From positions 1-34,660 of the forward strand of contig JAMJFV010000002.1 in the NCBI GenBank assembly GCA_023544495.1: 34,660 bases of DNA, given 5' to 3'. The stretch comes from ANME-2 cluster archaeon (lineage in GTDB: Archaea > Halobacteriota > Methanosarcinia > Methanosarcinales > Methanocomedenaceae). Shown piece after piece: positions 1-7,351 of the stretch; positions within the stretch are counted from its first letter, which is position 1; each line of letters begins with the position of its first letter. Below the pieces are notes generated by a model that made no database searches, had not been told where the DNA came from, and saw only the letters and a list, made by a program, of their open reading frames with translations. Made by a program: the position numbers and the translations under genes.

Positions 1-256
1 TATATTGTTGAAACGGGATTAGAATATCTGAAAAAGCCGCCATGGTCATGCCCATCAGCGTAAAGGTGAGCATCAATCCAGCAATAATTGCAAGTGGCCT
101 GAACTTACCCCTGCCAGTGGAATATGCCAGTATTGCTGGTAACAGAGGCAGTATGCAGGGAGAAAGGATACTGATTATACCAGCCAGCAATGCCAGGAAC
201 GGGAGTGGCAGGTCCACGGTTGATAATGCGTTTTCTATTTGAAGAAGAATGGTCAT
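1..256 (-). CDS. ccdA: CcdA/DsbD-type transmembrane thiol-disulfide transporter (3' part outside window)
   Basis: Reading the minus strand from ATG at 256 gives about 85 residues that run off the window edge. A short N-terminus is followed by two hydrophobic helices. The first holds the segment SILSPCILPLLPA, the hallmark first-helix Cys-Pro motif of the CcdA family. These proteins carry reducing equivalents across the membrane from cytoplasmic thioredoxin to extracytoplasmic thiol proteins, often for cytochrome c maturation. The start codon overlaps the stop of the upstream thioredoxin-fold lipoprotein gene by 4 bases (ATGA), so the three minus-strand genes at 1-1183 look like one operon. 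The second redox Cys should lie in the missing part. Confidence 0.86.
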   Translation of the reverse strand, partial: MTILLQIENALSTVDLPLPFLALLAGIISILSPCILPLLPAILAYSTGRGKFRPLAIIAGLMLTFTLMGMTMAAFSDILIPFQQY

Positions 257-666
257 TCTTTCGCGTCCTGCCGGATCATTTCCTCAAAAACGTTCTCATA
301 GGTGATCCTGGTGAATGTTTTCAGGATATAGCCTTCATCATCGATGACAACGGTCGTAGGCGTGGTTTTTACCCGGTAGCCTTCCTTAGCATCAAAACTT
401 TCCGGATTATCTGTTGCATAGGGGAGCACAATCACTGAACCGGCGTGGTTCTGCGTGAGGTTGTACAGTATTGTCAACTGCTCCTGGCTCGTACCCGATG
501 AAGGTTCATAGAAGAAAAGGATAACTAAAGCATTCCTCGTATCAATTGCACTCCGGATCTCAGGAGTACTTAATGGAGCCTTTTCTCGGGTTTCCATGCA
601 CCCTGCAGTCGCAGATATGATAAGGACTGTGAGCATCAGTAGTATCATTCGTTTCATTCGTTTCAT
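253..666 (-). CDS. thioredoxin-fold lipoprotein lacking the CXXC active site
   Basis: I chose the start at 666 because it begins a basic n-region (MKRMKRM), a hydrophobic stretch and a lipobox ending ISATAGC, typical of a membrane-anchored lipoprotein; an in-frame ATG at 693 is also possible. After cleavage the product would be about 115 residues. It has a thioredoxin-like layout: a strand LVILFFYEPSS where the CXXC should follow, and a cis-Pro-like loop TTPTTVV. The active-site position reads SSGTSQ, with no cysteine, so it cannot do dithiol exchange. It lies between a CXXC-bearing paralogue and ccdA, which suggests a binding or chaperone role in the same extracytoplasmic pathway. That role is inference. 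Confidence 0.72.
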   Translation of the reverse strand: MKRMKRMILLMLTVLIISATAGCMETREKAPLSTPEIRSAIDTRNALVILFFYEPSSGTSQEQLTILYNLTQNHAGSVIVLPYATDNPESFDAKEGYRVKTTPTTVVIDDEGYILKTFTRITYENVFEEMIRQDAKE

Positions 667-706
667 TGTGATTGCACTGTCATGGTTAACCATAAGATTA
701 TTGAAA

Positions 707-1183
707 TTATGATCCGGTATTTCTTAGCTTGAGCGCATCCTGGATGGTGACTTCAAGTACGTTTTTGGATGTCAGGCCAACCATCATGGCTTCCTGGCGG
801 TCATTCGTCAGAGCACCCAATCGTGTAAGGTACGTGAATTCACCACTATCAGAGCTGACTATCATGGTCAGGTCTGGAATGTAATATACCTTGAAATATT
901 CAGATAATTGTGGCTGTCTGTCAATATCGATATATACGAAAGTTACCCTCCCCCTATACTTTGCTGCAAGTTCTTCAACAATAGGTTTTTGCTCAACACA
1001 ACTGGGGCACCTGCCAGCCCCCATCTCAATGAACACCGGGCCCTTCTCAAGCAATGTTTCAATTTCGCTGGTTGAATTCACCATTAACAATTCGGCTCCC
1101 GGCCCGGTTTCCTGGTCAATGCAGCCACTGTTGAGGAGTACTGCTGTCAGTAATAGTGATGTTATGATGATCAGGTTTTTCAT
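707..1183 (-). CDS. thioredoxin-like lipoprotein with CPSC active site
   Basis: The 158-residue product starts with a signal peptide and lipobox (LLNSGC, Cys21 as lipidated residue). A thioredoxin domain follows. The active site GAGRCPSCVEQKP has Cys59 and Cys62, and a cis-Pro loop lies at YYIPDLTM. It should act outside the membrane as a thiol reductase or oxidase, recharged by the CcdA protein encoded downstream. The spacing to the next gene and the ATGA overlap further on support one operon. It is the first gene, with an A/T-rich promoter region upstream at 1184-1342. Its exact partner proteins are not shown by the sequence; cytochrome c maturation is one possibility. Confidence 0.83.
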   Translation of the reverse strand: MKNLIIITSLLLTAVLLNSGCIDQETGPGAELLMVNSTSEIETLLEKGPVFIEMGAGRCPSCVEQKPIVEELAAKYRGRVTFVYIDIDRQPQLSEYFKVYYIPDLTMIVSSDSGEFTYLTRLGALTNDRQEAMMVGLTSKNVLEVTIQDALKLRNTGS

Positions 1184-1342
1184 GGTATCACGTAATATAG
1201 TTGTATTTATATTAACATTTTATCTATATAATATTTAGTATGGTTATGTAAACACTGTGCACACCTGTACCAGAAATATTAATATAACCTCTTCCCAATG
1301 GAACATATATATTCATTATATTCCCTTGGAGGTGAAATATCA
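1184..1342. promoter_or_regulatory. divergent promoter region
   Basis: This A/T-rich spacer separates the minus-strand thioredoxin operon from the plus-strand zinc-ribbon gene. TATA-like stretches are visible on both strands: TATTTATAT near 1203-1212, facing left, and AATATTAATATAA near 1276-1288, facing right. A strong ribosome binding site GGAGGTGA lies at 1328-1335 and serves the ATG at 1343. Confidence 0.55.
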
Positions 1343-1495
1343 ATGTGCAGTGTAGGCGATGCATTCAATGTGGATGTAGCAGATTCTTTGAATACAAAGA
1401 GCTGTAAATGCAAGGATTGTGGAAACGAGTTCCAGGGTATGGGCAAGAAAATCATCTGTCCCGCATGCCAGTCCGGGAACGTGGAAGTGGTATAA
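1343..1495 (+). CDS. small zinc-ribbon protein (50 aa)
   Basis: The ATG at 1343 has GGAGGTGA seven bases upstream, which decides the start over an earlier in-frame ATG at 1298. The 50-residue product has a two-knuckle zinc ribbon: CKCKDCGNEF followed 14 residues later by ICPACQSG. This layout resembles the zinc-binding part of HypA-like and rubrerythrin-like ribbons, without a nickel-binding or catalytic domain. Such tiny ribbons are common in methanogen genomes, usually without known function. The next gene starts 23 bases downstream on the same strand, so the two may be co-transcribed. Confidence 0.72.
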   Translation: MCSVGDAFNVDVADSLNTKSCKCKDCGNEFQGMGKKIICPACQSGNVEVV

Positions 1496-1518
1496 AGTTT
1501 AATTATCAGTTTTTTCCT

Positions 1519-1980
1519 ATGATACCTTTACATGATAACGAGATGTTGATGCTCCACGGCAATAGTGGAGTTATCGGTATTGTCAAGGCCGGAACAAATA
1601 ACTTGTTTTTTCTTGAAACCGAAGAAGAGGAGATCGTGCTTGGTTTAGAACCTGACGACCTGCTGGTATCATCAGGATTTGATACTGAAAAGACCACGCT
1701 TGATGGCATTAAATGCGTACTTTACATGATACGGGAAGTGGGTACACCGTTGATCGTATTACCAAAACACCATCCTGCATCAAAACGACTTAAGATTGTG
1801 GTATCTGTAGGCCCTCGTACCCGCATAAAGTGCGATATCACTCCCGGCACCCATCCTGAACAGGACGTACTTTGCGGTGTGGACGAGTTCAGCGATGTGG
1901 AGATACTGGGTGTCCCGGGCGGGGTTGAGTTCAGGAACCTGAACTCTGGCAGTATCAAACGTATCCCTTTCACGGTCTGA
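1519..1980 (+). CDS. hypothetical protein, family not recognised
   Basis: I do not recognise this family. The frame is open further upstream into the zinc-ribbon gene, but the ATG at 1519 gives a sensible 153-residue soluble protein (MIPLHDNEMLMLHG start); an ATG at 1543 is an alternative. It is acidic in the first half (ETEEEEIVLGLEPDD) and has several beta-strand-like stretches and no signal peptide or membrane helix. Two cysteines, in KCVLYMI and RIKCDITPG, form no obvious metal motif. It sits between the zinc-ribbon gene and carS on the same strand. No strong ribosome binding site is visible. Confidence 0.6.
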   Translation: MIPLHDNEMLMLHGNSGVIGIVKAGTNNLFFLETEEEEIVLGLEPDDLLVSSGFDTEKTTLDGIKCVLYMIREVGTPLIVLPKHHPASKRLKIVVSVGPRTRIKCDITPGTHPEQDVLCGVDEFSDVEILGVPGGVEFRNLNSGSIKRIPFTV

Positions 1981-2020
1981 TTTCAATACTTTTAACATCG
2001 GATACGACTATTAAGGCAGC

Positions 2021-2602
2021 ATGACCTTCATTGACGTCATAGCTGCATCTGTCTGGCTCATGCTGCCGGCATATGTTGCAAACCCTATGGCTGCCGTGTT
2101 CGGGGGTGGCATGCCCATGGACCTGGGCAGGAATTTCAGGGATGGCCGGCGCATACTCGGGGACGGTAAAACGTTCCGGGGACTGATAGCCGGGACAGTA
2201 TGCGGCCTTGTAACAGGCATTGTCCAGATAGGTGTAGCGCCTCTTATTGCAGGTAGTGGTGTACTTGCTGGTTGGCCATTCTTCCGGTCTGCCCTTGATG
2301 CGTATTCCTCAGGCACGGTGCTGGTGGTTGGCCTGATGGCGCTGGGCGCGCTTCTGGGCGATAGTGCCGAGAGTTTCATCAAGCGTCGGCTGGACCTCAA
2401 ACGGGGTGCCATGTTCCCGGTTGCCGACCAGCTGGATTTTGTGCTGGGCGCCTGGGTACTCACCTTCATATTTGCATCGGTCTGGTTCAAAACCTATTTC
2501 ACATTCTGGATACTGGTAACAGTACTCGTCGTAACCCCCCTGCTGCACCTGATGACGAACGTGTTTGGATTTCTGATAAAGGTCAAGAAAGAACCCTGGT
2601 AG
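2021..2602 (+). CDS. carS: CDP-archaeol synthase
   Basis: This 193-residue integral membrane protein matches the archaeal CarS (formerly DUF46) family in length and layout. It couples CTP to 2,3-digeranylgeranylglyceryl phosphate, making CDP-archaeol, the activated precursor of archaeal polar lipids. Visible features are an N-terminal hydrophobic segment ending LPAYVANPMAAVFGGG, the conserved charged stretch RRILGDGKTFRG, several membrane helices, and a loop GDSAESFIKRRLDLKRG with the conserved acidic and basic residues of the active face. The TAG stop overlaps a possible GTG start of pyrE, so the two are probably translationally coupled. An archaeal lipid gene like this fixes the host domain. 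Confidence 0.93.
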   Translation: MTFIDVIAASVWLMLPAYVANPMAAVFGGGMPMDLGRNFRDGRRILGDGKTFRGLIAGTVCGLVTGIVQIGVAPLIAGSGVLAGWPFFRSALDAYSSGTVLVVGLMALGALLGDSAESFIKRRLDLKRGAMFPVADQLDFVLGAWVLTFIFASVWFKTYFTFWILVTVLVVTPLLHLMTNVFGFLIKVKKEPW

Positions 2603-2610
2603 TGAAAAGT

Positions 2611-3138
2611 ATGGATAATGAACTGATTCAGGCATTAAAGGACTGTGGAGCTGTAAAATTCGGCGATTTCACCCTTGCTTCAGGCAGGAAAAGTAATTAC
2701 TATATCGATATCAAGAAAGCCACTTCAGATCCGGGCACCCTCACATTGATAGCAGGCAGGATGGTGGCAATCATCAAAGAGCAACATATGTGCGTCGAGG
2801 CCATAGGTGGGGTTGCTGTTGGCGGGATACCACTGGCTACAGCCGTATCGCTGGCATCCGGCCTGCCCCTGGTGATCGTCCGCAAGTCCCTGAAAGATTA
2901 CGGCACAGGAGGACGGTTCATTGGTGATATAGAAGGACGAAGCCTGCTCATGGTAGAGGATGTCACAACTACAGGCGGCTCTGTGATAGAGGCTATCAGA
3001 TCATTGAGGGACGAAGGGGCGATCGTGGATTCCGTGATCACTGTTGTGGACAGGGATGAGGGGGCGCAGAGCGGTCTTAACGCGATGGATGTAAAATTGG
3101 TGCCGCTGGTTTGCGCATCCGACCTGCTGGGGCAGTGA
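2611..3138 (+). CDS. pyrE: orotate phosphoribosyltransferase
   Basis: The 175-residue product catalyses transfer of phosphoribose from PRPP to orotate in pyrimidine synthesis. The orotate-side motif FTLASGRKSNYYID lies near residue 20, the GGVAVGGIPLA segment near 68, a flexible catalytic loop VRKSLKDYGTGG near 90, and the PRPP-binding signature LLMVEDVTTTGGS near 114. Length is normal for the archaeal enzyme. I take ATG 2611; a GTG at 2602 overlaps the carS stop and would add three residues. tgtA starts 4 bases after the stop, so carS-pyrE-tgtA read as one transcription unit. Confidence 0.93.
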   Translation: MDNELIQALKDCGAVKFGDFTLASGRKSNYYIDIKKATSDPGTLTLIAGRMVAIIKEQHMCVEAIGGVAVGGIPLATAVSLASGLPLVIVRKSLKDYGTGGRFIGDIEGRSLLMVEDVTTTGGSVIEAIRSLRDEGAIVDSVITVVDRDEGAQSGLNAMDVKLVPLVCASDLLGQ

Positions 3139-3141
3139 ACA

Positions 3142-4611
3142 ATGGGAACGCGAGACATTTTTGAGATAACACACAGGGACTCGGCAGGCAGGATCGGCCG
3201 CCTTACCACACCTCACGGTATTGTGGAGACACCTGCCATCATGCCGGTCATCAACCCCAATATCCAGACCATACCGGCAAAGGAGATGAAGGATCTTGGA
3301 GCCCGGATACTTATTACCAACTCGTATATCATCTATCGCAAACCCGAATTAAAGCAGCGCGCCATCGAAGAAGGTGTACATGCCCTGCTTGGGTTTGACG
3401 GTCCGGTTATGACCGACAGCGGTTCGTTCCAGTTGAGCGTCTACGGCCAGGTAGAGGTGGACAATGCCGGGATAATCGGTTTCCAGCATGCCATCGGTAC
3501 CGATATCGGGGTCCCACTGGACATACCCACATCACCGGCTGCTGACCATGAACAGGCCGCGCAGGAACTTGTGGTCACAAACCAGAGGCTTATGGAGGCC
3601 CTGGAACTGAATAAGGGTTCAGGGATGCTGCTGGCAGCACCAGTCCAGGGCGGCACCCATACAGATCTCAGAGAACAGGCAGGCAGGGAACTGGGGCGTG
3701 CAGGATTCGATATTTATCCAATCGGTGCAGTGGTGCCGCTGATGGAATCATACCGCTATGCTGAACTGGTGGATGTCATTGTAAGTGCGAAGAAGGGACT
3801 GCCCTCATCAGTTCCTGTTCACCTGTTCGGCGCCGGGCACCCCATGGTGTTCGCACTGGCAACGGCTCTGGGTTGCGACCTGTTCGATTCCGCAGCCTAT
3901 GCCCTGTATGCCAGGGATGCCCGTTACCTGACAGCCGAGGGTACCTTCCATATCCAGGACCTGAAATACCTGCCCTGCTCATGCCCTATCTGCAGCAGCC
4001 ATACTGCCGCGGAGATCATGTCACATCCTGACAGGACAGAACTGCTTGCCAGGCACAACCTGTTTGCCACCTTTGCTGAGATGAGGCTGGTGAAACAAGC
4101 TATCTGCGACGGCAATCTATGGGAACTGGTGGAGAGGCGGGCGCGCATCCATCCCAGGATGCTTGACGGCCTGAAACGAGCTGTGACCCATGCCGGGTGG
4201 CTCGAGCAGTTCGATCCCAGTACCAAATCAACCTTCTTCTACTGCGGTCCCGAATCCACTTACCGCCCGGAGGTCCTGCGCTGGGGCAACCGGCTTGAGA
4301 GGATTGAGCTGACCGGTACCGTACTGATACGACCGGACGGGCGGCTCAAGAACGAATCCGCATACAATACTGTGCTGCACTTCAAACCGCCGTTCGGGGC
4401 GTATCCGCTGGAACTAAAAGAGACATATCCCCTGAATGCCGAGGTACCTGTTGTTGCAGACCATGAATCCCTTACCAATGCCCTTTTGAACACGAAAAAA
4501 CTGATGCAGCTTAATCCGGATGCAGAATTCTCATTCGTGTACCGCAGGTCCTGGGACCACCCCCTGGTAGAAGAAATATGCCGGATGGCAAGCCATAGCT
4601 GGTCTGTTTAA
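3142..4611 (+). CDS. tgtA: archaeosine tRNA-guanine transglycosylase
   Basis: The 489-residue enzyme exchanges guanine-15 in the D-loop of tRNA for preQ0, the first tRNA step to archaeosine. The catalytic TIM barrel covers roughly residues 1-350. It contains TDSGSFQ (Asp92, catalytic), the substrate loop AAPVQGGTH, the DSAAYALYARDARY segment, and a zinc site CSCPICSSH near residue 277. The remaining 130 or so residues are the archaeal C-terminal extension. A terminal PUA domain, found in longer archaeal homologues, seems absent; in Methanosarcinales the PUA-bearing paralogue is usually a separate gene. It closes the carS-pyrE-tgtA run and faces the convergent glycosyltransferase. Confidence 0.93.
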   Translation: MGTRDIFEITHRDSAGRIGRLTTPHGIVETPAIMPVINPNIQTIPAKEMKDLGARILITNSYIIYRKPELKQRAIEEGVHALLGFDGPVMTDSGSFQLSVYGQVEVDNAGIIGFQHAIGTDIGVPLDIPTSPAADHEQAAQELVVTNQRLMEALELNKGSGMLLAAPVQGGTHTDLREQAGRELGRAGFDIYPIGAVVPLMESYRYAELVDVIVSAKKGLPSSVPVHLFGAGHPMVFALATALGCDLFDSAAYALYARDARYLTAEGTFHIQDLKYLPCSCPICSSHTAAEIMSHPDRTELLARHNLFATFAEMRLVKQAICDGNLWELVERRARIHPRMLDGLKRAVTHAGWLEQFDPSTKSTFFYCGPESTYRPEVLRWGNRLERIELTGTVLIRPDGRLKNESAYNTVLHFKPPFGAYPLELKETYPLNAEVPVVADHESLTNALLNTKKLMQLNPDAEFSFVYRRSWDHPLVEEICRMASHSWSV

Positions 4612-4654
4612 GTCCGAACAGCCCTGTTGCAGCTTTTATTTTGTATTTGTAGGC

Positions 4655-4678
4655 GTCTGGGAGCTTCCATCTCCAGAC
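4655..4678. terminator. hairpin between convergent genes, possible bidirectional terminator
   Basis: GTCTGGGAG and CTCCAGAC can pair with one bulge around a 7-base loop. T-rich tracts lie on both sides (TTTTATTTTGTATTT at 4634-4648 and TCTTCTTTATTTA near 4683). It sits between the end of tgtA and the end of the opposing glycosyltransferase gene. Archaeal terminators need mainly the T tracts, so the hairpin itself may be incidental. Confidence 0.4.
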
Positions 4679-4699
4679 ATCGGTCTTCTTTATTTAGCC

Positions 4700-5431
4700 T
4701 CAACCTTCTCTTTTCAATCTCAGTTTTATCACTGCCGAGAACATCTGGGGGATGACCTTTTTCAAGTCCAGTTTTGAGCCTTCCCTGTGCCGCCACTCCA
4801 CAGGCACCTCTTTGATAGTATACCCGTGCTGTCCCAACCGCCAGAGCAGTTCAACGTCAAATGCATAATCAAATGTCCGTATCTCGCCGACCACGTTGCG
4901 GGCAGCTTCTGCCCGAAGTACCTTGCAGCCGCACTGGGTGTCCCTGAACGGCAGGCTGAACAGCAGTTTCACAAGAGCATTGAAACCCCGGCTGGCAAGT
5001 ATCCTGTGCCAGGGCTGTGCCGTATGTATCACCGAACCGGGCAAATACCGGGATGATATGACACAGTCAATGCCATCTGCTACCATATCTATCATCCTGC
5101 CCACGTCATGGGGTGATACTGCCCCGTCCGCATCCACCACTGCTATAACATTTCCCCGTGCACTCTGAATGCCAAGAAGGATCCCGCCCCCTTTGCCCAG
5201 TTTGACAGGATGGGACACGGACCTGATAGCGGAGTGGCTTTGGGCAAATTCCTCTACAATAACAGCGGTGCTATCTGTGCAACCGTCCATGACCACCAGG
5301 ATCTCGTGGGGGATATGAGAAAAATGACCGTATAATTCATCCAGGGTTTTACGGATACGTTTTTCTTCATTATAGGCAGGTATTACAAGAGAAACCATAT
5401 CCTGTTCATGTGTCACTGGTATCACTGCCAT
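4700..5431 (-). CDS. family 2 glycosyltransferase (dolichyl-phosphate glycosyltransferase type)
   Basis: The 243-residue product is a GT-A fold glycosyltransferase. The N-terminus has VSLVIPAYNEEKRIRKTL, followed by the nucleotide-binding VVMDGCTDST. The metal-binding VVDADGAVSP lies near residue 95, and the acceptor region includes QCGCKVLRAEAA and a FDVELLWR motif near 190. No membrane helix follows, which fits dolichyl-phosphate glucosyl- or mannosyltransferases of the Alg5/AglJ type, acting on the cytoplasmic face to charge a lipid carrier for N-glycosylation. The sugar cannot be told from the sequence. Some of the N-terminal 11 residues could be untranslated, since ATG 5398 is also in frame. 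Confidence 0.85.
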   Translation of the reverse strand: MAVIPVTHEQDMVSLVIPAYNEEKRIRKTLDELYGHFSHIPHEILVVMDGCTDSTAVIVEEFAQSHSAIRSVSHPVKLGKGGGILLGIQSARGNVIAVVDADGAVSPHDVGRMIDMVADGIDCVISSRYLPGSVIHTAQPWHRILASRGFNALVKLLFSLPFRDTQCGCKVLRAEAARNVVGEIRTFDYAFDVELLWRLGQHGYTIKEVPVEWRHREGSKLDLKKVIPQMFSAVIKLRLKREG

Positions 5432-5454
5432 CGAAAAGCACCAAAAGTGGATAG

Positions 5455-5527
5455 TAGCCCGGCACGGATTCGAACCGAGGTCCGGGGATCCAGGGCCCCC
5501 AATGATTGACCGCTACACTACCGGGCT
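5455..5527 (-). tRNA. tRNA-Gln (anticodon CUG)
   Basis: The reverse complement folds as a 73-nt cloverleaf. The acceptor is AGCCCGG with CCGGGCU and discriminator A; CCA is not encoded. The D arm has GUGU with UCAU and the GG pair, and the anticodon stem is GGGGG with UCCCC. The loop CCCUGGA gives anticodon CUG, and the T loop is UUCGAAU. The A1-U72 pair is the mark of archaeal tRNA-Gln, used by GatDE transamidation. Odd points are C33 in place of the nearly universal U33, a U50-U64 mismatch in the T stem and a U13-U22 mismatch in the D stem. A TATA-like CTTATAGG lies upstream near 5552-5560. Confidence 0.85.
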
Positions 5528-5591
5528 GCGACTATCTCAATATCCCTTGTTACCTATAAGTCTAACGGATACATCGATAAAAATCAGATAA

Positions 5592-5603
5592 ATGTTATAT
5601 ACC
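5592..5603 (+). promoter_or_regulatory. TATA box of the PGF-CTERM protein gene
   Basis: ATGTTATATACC lies 56-67 bases before the ATG at 5659, in an A/T-rich stretch. It leaves room for a start site about 25 bases downstream and a short leader. The ribosome binding site GGGAGG at 5647-5652 completes the unit. Confidence 0.5.
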
Positions 5604-5658
5604 AAATATACCATCTATTTAACGGGAATTTTTTACAAATTAATATGGGAGGATTTTC

Positions 5659-6822
5659 ATGAATATTAGATATGTAATTGAAACCGGAGGAATATTGTTC
5701 CTGTTCATTTTTTTGAGCTACCCGGTCCTTTCAGCAATGGGGGGTCCACAGGATGGTGGTATGGGTTCACGCGATAAGGACGGCTGGAGTGCTTCTGAAA
5801 TGATGATGCAGGGCAGTGAAATGCGTCATGGCGCTGGCATGCAGGGAATGGGATTTATGCACAGTGGTGCAGGAATATACGGGGAGTACATCACTTTTGA
5901 AGTGGACAATGAGACCGGAGCCATTACCGGTTATGGGATTGCCGGTGTAGACATATTCGATTCCATTGAAGTCAGTGGATTTGATTATAATGCTACCGAG
6001 GTAAATGGTGCGGTCACACAGGTGATGGATGTCGATGGCACAACAACCGTCAATGTGCATGACAACCCGGCAGCAGTGATAACCATACAGGGTAAAGATG
6101 ATTATACTGTTACCTTTGACCTTGCCCAGGATGTTACTGCATCCGAAGAAGACAATTTCGTTGTCATCAAAACCGCTGATATTGAGATGTATATCGTATG
6201 CAGTGGAACATGTGATGTTACTGTGACCGAAGGTACAGTATCAATTGATGCGCCAGGGAACAGTGCTGTGGTGGTGCGTGCCATCCCGGTCAATATGCAA
6301 TCCTCTGGTGATATGCACAGGACATTTACCAGGGAGATGGCACGGAACCGGACCGGTGCAGAGGTCTACCTGGGTGAGGATGGTTCTATCAGTGTGGTAG
6401 ACTACTCACAACGGATGCGTGTGCAAATGCAATCAATGACAAAAGAGAGAATAAAACTTCACGTAACCAGCAACGACTCCGAAGGCAAGATGATGGCTTT
6501 CAATCTGGACAATACTTCCCTGATGCTGCAGGACAGGGACAGGCTCAGGATAGATTATGATGGTGAACCCGTGCAGAGTGTTGACGACCCGGAAATGGTG
6601 TTCAATGCCACACAGACCAGGTGTTACATATCCCGGGAATCAGGAGAGCGGGCTCAGATCATGATGAATATCCCTGAATTCTCTGAGCATACTATCGACA
6701 TCGTAGTAGAGTCTGAAGGAGCAGCCGCAACACCTTCGACCGGGGTGCCAGGATTTGGAGCCGGTATGGGCATATTGGTATTAATGCTCAGCTGGATACA
6801 CTATCAAAAACGCAGACGGTAA
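5659..6822 (+). CDS. secreted Met-rich surface protein with PGF-CTERM sorting signal
   Basis: The 387-residue product starts with a signal peptide (LFLFIFLSYPVLSA). The mature N-terminus is remarkably Met/Gly rich (SEMMMQGSEMRHGAGMQGMG, with further Met and His), which could bind Cu(I) or another soft metal. The central 250 residues look beta-rich, with a single CSGTC pair and several Asn-X-Ser/Thr sites. The C-terminus has a Thr/Pro stretch, PGFGAG, a hydrophobic helix and a basic tail YQKRRR. This is the tripartite PGF-CTERM signal processed by archaeosortase A, so the protein is probably lipid-anchored on the cell surface. The ribosome binding site GGGAGG precedes ATG 5659. Function is otherwise unknown. 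Confidence 0.8.
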   Translation: MNIRYVIETGGILFLFIFLSYPVLSAMGGPQDGGMGSRDKDGWSASEMMMQGSEMRHGAGMQGMGFMHSGAGIYGEYITFEVDNETGAITGYGIAGVDIFDSIEVSGFDYNATEVNGAVTQVMDVDGTTTVNVHDNPAAVITIQGKDDYTVTFDLAQDVTASEEDNFVVIKTADIEMYIVCSGTCDVTVTEGTVSIDAPGNSAVVVRAIPVNMQSSGDMHRTFTREMARNRTGAEVYLGEDGSISVVDYSQRMRVQMQSMTKERIKLHVTSNDSEGKMMAFNLDNTSLMLQDRDRLRIDYDGEPVQSVDDPEMVFNATQTRCYISRESGERAQIMMNIPEFSEHTIDIVVESEGAAATPSTGVPGFGAGMGILVLMLSWIHYQKRRR

Positions 6823-6907
6823 ATCAGGCAGACCATCAAATATTCGGATAAGAAGGTTGGATAAAGTATCCAGGTTTTCTGGAGTGAACGGTTATTATGA
6901 AAGGTTA

Positions 6908-6933
6908 AGGAGTTGGGACAATTCCCAGCTCCT
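6908..6933 (+). terminator. 11-bp hairpin, possible terminator or structured RNA
   Basis: AGGAGTTGGGA and TCCCAGCTCCT pair perfectly apart from one G-U, around the loop CAAT. It lies about 85 bases after the PGF-CTERM gene stop and is followed by AAAAATTTCCC rather than a clean T run. The surrounding 6823-7179 spacer shows no other gene on either strand. Confidence 0.35.
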
Positions 6934-7179
6934 AAAAATTTCCCGGCTTTAAAAATATCCTAACGTTATCTAAATCCAGATATAAAGCAAATAGTCCAGT
7001 TGCCAATGCAACTACAAATCTGTATTAATCATTGAAATCTATGTCTTTATATTTTTCCGATACTGATCGACAAATATTAACACAGATTTCACCTAAAGTC
7101 GGTGTCAACAAAATAACTGATTTTTGGAACAGTGTCTTTCTTAATAATAGTAAAATACTATTAGTCATTATCGTATTCT

Positions 7180-7323
7180 GTGACAAACGATAATGAAGTG
7201 ACTGATGAAGAATTGGAAGACCTTCTGGCACGGCAGGCAGAACAGCAACCAGCGAAGTGCAGGATGAAAACTGCCAAACAGTTCATTAAGAAAGATATTG
7301 TGCCACCGGACGAGGGACTATGA
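7180..7323 (+). CDS. possible small protein (47 aa) ahead of threonine synthase
   Basis: A GTG at 7180 opens a 47-residue frame that reads like real coding sequence. It has an acidic helix (NDNEVTDEELEDLLARQ), a single Cys, then a basic part (KTAKQFIKKD) and a Pro-containing end. There is no clear ribosome binding site and the upstream stop lies at 7162, so the start is uncertain. It ends 28 bases before the thrC start on the same strand. I do not recognise it. It could be a small regulatory or assembly protein, or a chance frame. Confidence 0.4.
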   Translation: MTNDNEVTDEELEDLLARQAEQQPAKCRMKTAKQFIKKDIVPPDEGL

Positions 7324-7351
7324 ATCATGCATTGAAGGATGGAGATACAAA

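Noticed and set aside
2011..2490. 159-codon minus-strand frame over carS
   Set aside because: Shadow of carS: Ser/Pro/Arg/Thr-rich composition typical of antisense frames, no start signals.
7025..7231. 68-codon minus-strand frame in the spacer before thrC
   Set aside because: Low-complexity Leu/Ile/Ser composition, no ribosome binding site, and it overlaps the better small frame at 7180-7323.
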